From contig JAJZXZ010000016.1 in NCBI GenBank assembly GCA_021806185.1, forward strand, positions 1-8,218: a DNA stretch of 8,218 bases, in the 5' to 3' direction. The notes beneath the pieces were generated by a model. That model made no database searches, was not told the origin of the DNA, and worked only from the letters and a program-made list of their open reading frames with translations. Made by a program: the position numbers and the translations under genes. Of the stretch, positions 5,227 to 8,218 are shown in pieces; the first letter of the stretch is position 1, and each line of letters opens with the position of its first letter. This stretch comes from Microcaldota archaeon. Lineage in GTDB: Archaea; Micrarchaeota; Micrarchaeia; Micrarchaeales; Micrarchaeaceae.

Positions 5227-6452
5227 TGCCATTGGATGACCTAAAGCAGAGCATAATGAACATAGGCACTCTCGGCCACATAGACCACGGCAAGACCTCG
5301 CTCACCAGGGCGATAACGCATGTGTGGACTGACAAGCACAGCGAAAGCCTGAAGAGAAACATGACGATAAAGCTCGGTTATGCCGATGCCATAATAAGGA
5401 AGTGCCAGGAGTGCGAGGGCGCGGCCGCATACACCACCGAAGAGAAATGCAGGTCTGACGGGTCCGTGACAGAGCCGCTCATGAGGATATCGATGCTCGA
5501 TGCGCCAGGCCACGAGACGCTCATGGCTACCGCGATAGCAGGAGCGAGCGTGATAGACGCGATACTGTTTGTGATAGCGGCTACAGAGCCGGTGCCGATG
5601 CAGCAGACAAAGGAGCACCTGATGATAATCAACCTGCTCGGGATAAAGAACGTGATAATAGTGCAGAGCAAGGTAGACATAGTCGGAAAGGAAGCCGCGG
5701 TCAGCAATTACCGGCAGATTAAGGCGTTCGTAAAGGGCAGCGCCATAGAGAACGCGCCAGTCATACCTGTGATGACCAACCAGGGCGTCAATATCGATGC
5801 CGTGCTGGAGGCGATAGCGAACATGCCTAAGCCAGAGCGAGACCTCACATCAGACCCGATAATGTACGTTGTCAGGTCCTTCGATGTTAACAGGCCGGGC
5901 AGCGACGTGACAAAGCTCTCAGGCGGCGTGATCGGAGGGGCGATAAAGCGCGGCGTGATAAAGGTAGGTGACAGGATAGAGGTCAGGCCTGGCGGGGACT
6001 TCGCCGAGCCTGGCTCAAAGAAAAGCTCCTACAGGAGTTTCGTGACTGTCGTCACCGGCATAAGCAACGGGACCGACCAGATGGAGAGCGCGCGCCCCGG
6101 CGGGCTCATAGGGCTCTCAACCGAGGTCGATCCATCATTCACCAAGGCGGACAGCCTTGTTGGGAACCTTGTGGGTCATGTCGGCAAGATGCCGGAATCT
6201 TCCACAGGCATAACGATAAGGTACTACAACATAGAGAGGAGCGATGTGCCATCGCAGAAGGTCAAGGAGAACGAGCCGCTTCTGATGGGCATTGGCACGG
6301 CTACGGTCGTCGGCCACGCAAAGAAGGTCAAAAAGGACACGATCGAATTAGAGCTCAGAAAACCAGTATGTGCAGAGAAGAACACCAAGATAGCGGTGCT
6401 GCGCAACATATCCCAAAGGTGGAGGCTCACAGGCTATGGGATCATCTCGTGA
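5226..6452 (+). CDS. eif2g: Translation initiation factor aIF2 subunit gamma
   Basis: A GTPase that, with the alpha and beta subunits, carries initiator Met-tRNA to the small ribosomal subunit. It has 408 residues, normal for the family. Order of parts: G1 GHIDHGKT (17-24); switch 1 KRNMTIKLGYAD (43-54), where the usual KRG is KRN; zinc knuckle with C60, C63 and C75 but D78 for the fourth Cys; G3 DAPGHETLMAT (92-102); G4 reading SKVD (148-151) instead of NKxD; G5 reading MTN (183-185) where SAL is usual; then beta-barrel domains II (RSFDVNRPG, GGVIGGAI) and III (ending RWRLTGYGIIS). The overall match to aIF2-gamma is unbroken. The G4, G5 and zinc changes are visible in the codons and unusual for this conserved factor. 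The 3' end overlaps the convergent DHH gene by 11 bp. Confidence 0.96.
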   Translation: MPLDDLKQSIMNIGTLGHIDHGKTSLTRAITHVWTDKHSESLKRNMTIKLGYADAIIRKCQECEGAAAYTTEEKCRSDGSVTEPLMRISMLDAPGHETLMATAIAGASVIDAILFVIAATEPVPMQQTKEHLMIINLLGIKNVIIVQSKVDIVGKEAAVSNYRQIKAFVKGSAIENAPVIPVMTNQGVNIDAVLEAIANMPKPERDLTSDPIMYVVRSFDVNRPGSDVTKLSGGVIGGAIKRGVIKVGDRIEVRPGGDFAEPGSKKSSYRSFVTVVTGISNGTDQMESARPGGLIGLSTEVDPSFTKADSLVGNLVGHVGKMPESSTGITIRYYNIERSDVPSQKVKENEPLLMGIGTATVVGHAKKVKKDTIELELRKPVCAEKNTKIAVLRNISQRWRLTGYGIIS

Positions 6453-7479
6453 TACTCCTTCCTGTGCTCTGCTGGAACCACCTGACCCTATTTCCGTAAA
6501 GCCTCTCTGCAACTTTCCCTATTCTGTCAACGAGAAGCTCCCTGTCATGCGCCTTCAAGAGGTCGTATCCCTCATTCTCGATGCTGAAGCCGGCGGCTAG
6601 AGGGTGGCCTCCCCCATTGAGGCTCTTAGCCAGTTTAAGTATGTCGATGCCCCAGGTCCCTTTGTTGCGCCTGCTCCTCATGCTACCGTGCATGCTGTCA
6701 TTAGATATGTAAATGCTTATGTCGCACTTAAGCCTGTCAATTATCGCCATGCAGGCCTCCTGCGCAGAGAGAACAATGCCGAAGCCCACGCCTATCCTTA
6801 TGCCCGCTGACTTTATTATCTTGCATTCCTTCAGCATTCTCTCCAGCTCTGGCCTGGTCCTCCTCATGTACTCTTCATAGGCGTCGCGTATGAGCCTAGA
6901 GCCGATTCGGCCCTGTGAAAGATCATGCACGTAGCCGCGTAGCCTGTCCTCCCCATCCGCATAGCTGCGCATCTGCTTTATGCCAAAAGCCACCATGCTT
7001 ACTGTCTCGTTGTCCTTCCTTGATTTCGACTTGAGCCAGAAGTCCGATAGGTGGGTTATTTTCGCCAGCCTATCCCCGTATCTGTCCCTCTTGCAGAGAA
7101 GGTTGTATACAAGCTCCGCCCCGCAGAAATAAGCGTTCTCCCCTACTATCATCATGTCGCAGTATTTTGATGCTTTCCTGATAATACTCTCGGGCCATGG
7201 GTGATGGTCCAGCCATATTATGCTGTTATTCTTCCTCCTGAACCGCGCAAGCGCCTTCTCCATAATTGAGAAATTCTCCGGTGTCATGCTGAAATCTGTT
7301 ATGACCAGCACATTGCCTGTACCCTCAATGCCGGAGAGCTCTTTCATAGCGCGTCCTACGTCCTGTGCGCCATAATTTACGAATATGATATTGCCTGTAG
7401 GCATGCCGTAGCACCGCGCCAGGAAAGCGGCACTCGCCATCCCGTCAAGATCGGCAACGTGTGTAATGTTGTATAGCAA
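6442..7479 (-). CDS. DHH/DHHA1-family phosphoesterase
   Basis: A manganese-dependent phosphodiesterase or exonuclease of the DHH superfamily (RecJ, NrnA and related archaeal enzymes), cytoplasmic, 345 residues. Numbered from the TTG start: THVADLDG with H7, D10 and D12; ITDF with D62; the DHH motif LDHHPW at 91-93; SDFW with D146; and the DHHA1 signature GGGHPLAAGF starting at 289, after RSRRNK. All catalytic positions are present. I chose TTG at 7479 because GGTGA precedes it by 4 nt, exactly as for rps6e, and because homologues usually begin just before the HxxDxD strand. A GTG at 7557 would add 26 residues without family-like content. Substrate could be short RNA, single-stranded DNA or a cyclic dinucleotide; the sequence does not decide. 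Confidence 0.88.
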   Translation of the reverse strand: MLYNITHVADLDGMASAAFLARCYGMPTGNIIFVNYGAQDVGRAMKELSGIEGTGNVLVITDFSMTPENFSIMEKALARFRRKNNSIIWLDHHPWPESIIRKASKYCDMMIVGENAYFCGAELVYNLLCKRDRYGDRLAKITHLSDFWLKSKSRKDNETVSMVAFGIKQMRSYADGEDRLRGYVHDLSQGRIGSRLIRDAYEEYMRRTRPELERMLKECKIIKSAGIRIGVGFGIVLSAQEACMAIIDRLKCDISIYISNDSMHGSMRSRRNKGTWGIDILKLAKSLNGGGHPLAAGFSIENEGYDLLKAHDRELLVDRIGKVAERLYGNRVRWFQQSTGRSITR

Positions 7480-7483
7480 AAAT

Positions 7484-7488
7484 TCACC
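7484..7488 (-). promoter_or_regulatory. Ribosome binding site selecting a TTG start for the DHH gene
   Basis: GGTGA on the minus strand lies 4 nt before TTG 7479-7477. Motif and spacing are identical to those before rps6e, which supports the TTG start over the upstream GTG. Confidence 0.65.
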
Positions 7489-7498
7489 GGTTCCATAT

Positions 7499-7567
7499 CT
7501 ATTCTTTCCACGCAATTCCGGGATCACGCATGATGAACTGCAAAATAGCCGCCGCACCTTCGCCCAT
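7499..7567 (-). CDS. Possible leaderless 22-residue upstream ORF before the DHH gene
   Basis: An ATG at 7567 opens a short frame of 22 codons that stops at TAG 7501-7499, 19 nt before the TTG start of the DHH gene and in a different frame. It begins MGEGAAAILQF and ends GIAWKE. The ATG is 26-27 nt from the centre of the palindromic box A, the distance expected for a leaderless start. It could be a leader peptide coupled to DHH translation. No homology is recognised and a chance ORF is quite possible. Confidence 0.3.
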   Translation of the reverse strand: MGEGAAAILQFIMRDPGIAWKE

Positions 7568-7586
7568 ACCTAGCATATCGGTAAAA

Positions 7587-7600
7587 ACCTATTAATAGGT
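7587..7600. promoter_or_regulatory. 14-bp palindromic bidirectional box A
   Basis: ACCTATTAATAGGT is a perfect palindrome enclosing TATTAATA. An ATG lies 25-26 nt from its centre on the plus strand (7619, CBS protein) and 26-27 nt away on the minus strand (7567, small ORF). Being symmetric, it can present the same box A to both strands. Confidence 0.6.
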
Positions 7601-7618
7601 ATGCTGGGTAATAACATC

Positions 7619-7960
7619 ATGGCTGGCTCGTTGGCCGATGTTATAGACAGGAACATCGTTGCCATAACTCCCGAGGCGTCGCTCAAGGCAGCGAAGCAGC
7701 TGGCGCGCAACTCAGGCGTGAGCGTATTGCCAGTTATATCCGAGGGTAAGCTTGTCGGAGTGCTCGACGTATCGTCCCTGCGCGGGGATTCGGGCAGAGT
7801 CAGCAGCGCCATGATGCACAGGATATTCATAGAGGAGAGCGGGAGCATAGAGGACGCGCGCAAGATGCTTATAAAATGCGGCCTGACGAGGTTGCCTGTA
7901 GTTGATTCTAAGAAGAGCATGAGGTGCTTGGGCACAGTGAGCAGCTCCGACCTGATCTGA
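7619..7960 (+). CDS. Tandem CBS-domain protein
   Basis: A 113-residue protein made of one Bateman module and little else. CBS 1 covers about 4-55 (ITPEASLKAAKQLARNSGVS, then LPVISEGKLVGVLD). CBS 2 covers about 60-113 (SGSIEDARKMLIKCGLTRLP, then VVDS and LGTVSSSDLI). CBS pairs bind adenine nucleotides and act as energy or ligand sensors; no partner domain is fused here, so it probably regulates another protein or binds a ligand alone. The start at 7619 fits a leaderless transcript from the palindromic box A. An ATG at 7601 would add six residues but sits almost on the box A, too close to be in the transcript. The stop directly abuts that of the convergent Alba gene. Confidence 0.85.
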   Translation: MAGSLADVIDRNIVAITPEASLKAAKQLARNSGVSVLPVISEGKLVGVLDVSSLRGDSGRVSSAMMHRIFIEESGSIEDARKMLIKCGLTRLPVVDSKKSMRCLGTVSSSDLI

Positions 7961-8218
7961 CTACTTCTTTATCGATATCTGTATCGAACTTATCTTCGAC
8001 TTGGTGCCGTCCTCGTTGGCGATTTCCACGGATTCTATTGTTATGCCCTCAGAGCTGGGGTCCTGCATGTCAGGGAGGAACCGGTGCCTTACTATCTCAA
8101 CCACGTCAACGGCCTTAGATATCGAATTTCCACGCGCTTTTATCATCACCGTCCCGATACCGCTGTTTATCTGGGTGACTACCGCAAGCACATAGTTCAT
8201 TGTAGGCTTCCTGCCGAT
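7961..8218 (-). CDS. albA: DNA/RNA-binding protein Alba (5' end beyond the window)
   Basis: Chromatin protein that binds double-stranded DNA and RNA as a dimer; 85 residues are visible. The reading frame runs to the right edge as IGRKPTMNYVLAVVTQINSG, matching the Alba core where IGxKPxMNYV is internal. The Met at 8200 is therefore not the start, and the true N-terminus (usually about 10-15 residues more) is missing. The RK of IGRKP matches the K16/K17 region of Sulfolobus Alba, which contacts DNA. Also present are IKARGNSISKAVDVVEIVRHRFLPD (central helix and following strand) and a C-terminal IQISIKK strand. Together with the histone-fold protein it would make this a two-system chromatin organism. 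Confidence 0.95.
   Translation of the reverse strand: MGRKPTMNYVLAVVTQINSGIGTVMIKARGNSISKAVDVVEIVRHRFLPDMQDPSSEGITIESVEIANEDGTKSKISSIQISIKK

Noticed and set aside
7480..7557. 26-residue N-terminal extension of the DHH protein from a GTG
   Set aside because: The added residues have no DHH-family features, while the TTG start has a GGTGA at the same spacing as rps6e.

Overview
The window is archaeal. It carries aIF2-gamma, ribosomal protein eS6, Alba, an archaeal/eukaryotic-type isoleucyl-tRNA synthetase, TTTAWATA-like box A promoters and GGTGA ribosome binding sites. Base composition looks close to or just above 50% GC, with heavy use of ATA (Ile) and AGG (Arg). Genes are tightly packed and several key proteins have altered signature motifs. 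This fits a small-genome, fast-evolving lineage such as a DPANN archaeon (Micrarchaeota-like). That placement is inference; the sequence proves Archaea only.

Layout from left to right: the 3' end of an unrecognised plus-strand gene (2-109, weak); ileS on the minus strand (200-3325); an AT-rich element at 3385-3395 that can serve as box A in both directions; a membrane-anchored PLD/HKD protein on the plus strand (3415-3987); a promoter region with repeated TTGGAA half-sites (4064-4154); a small histone-fold protein with a basic N-terminal tail (4205-4489) and its terminator; a tRNA-Gly(TCC) gene with C at position 33 (4596-4669); the coupled pair rps6e and aIF2-gamma (4786-6452); a DHH/DHHA1 phosphoesterase on the minus strand (6442-7479), overlapping aIF2-gamma tail to tail; a 14-bp palindromic box A at 7587-7600 that appears to drive leaderless transcripts both ways; a tandem-CBS protein (7619-7960); and the Alba gene on the minus strand, cut by the right edge (7961-8218).

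Most genes serve translation (ileS, tRNA-Gly, eS6, aIF2-gamma) or chromatin (histone-fold protein, Alba). I see no mobile element, CRISPR array or integrase. No complete new multi-gene system is evident. The unusual content is in the proteins and promoters. IleRS has AVHH in place of HIGH and EMHRN in place of KMSKS. aIF2-gamma has changed G4 and G5 motifs and has lost one zinc ligand. The tRNA has C33 and a promoter spaced for a transcript with almost no 5' leader. The histone-like protein has lost the usual DNA-contact residues. The PLD-like protein has a membrane hairpin inside its catalytic fold. One palindromic promoter places start codons almost symmetrically on its two sides.
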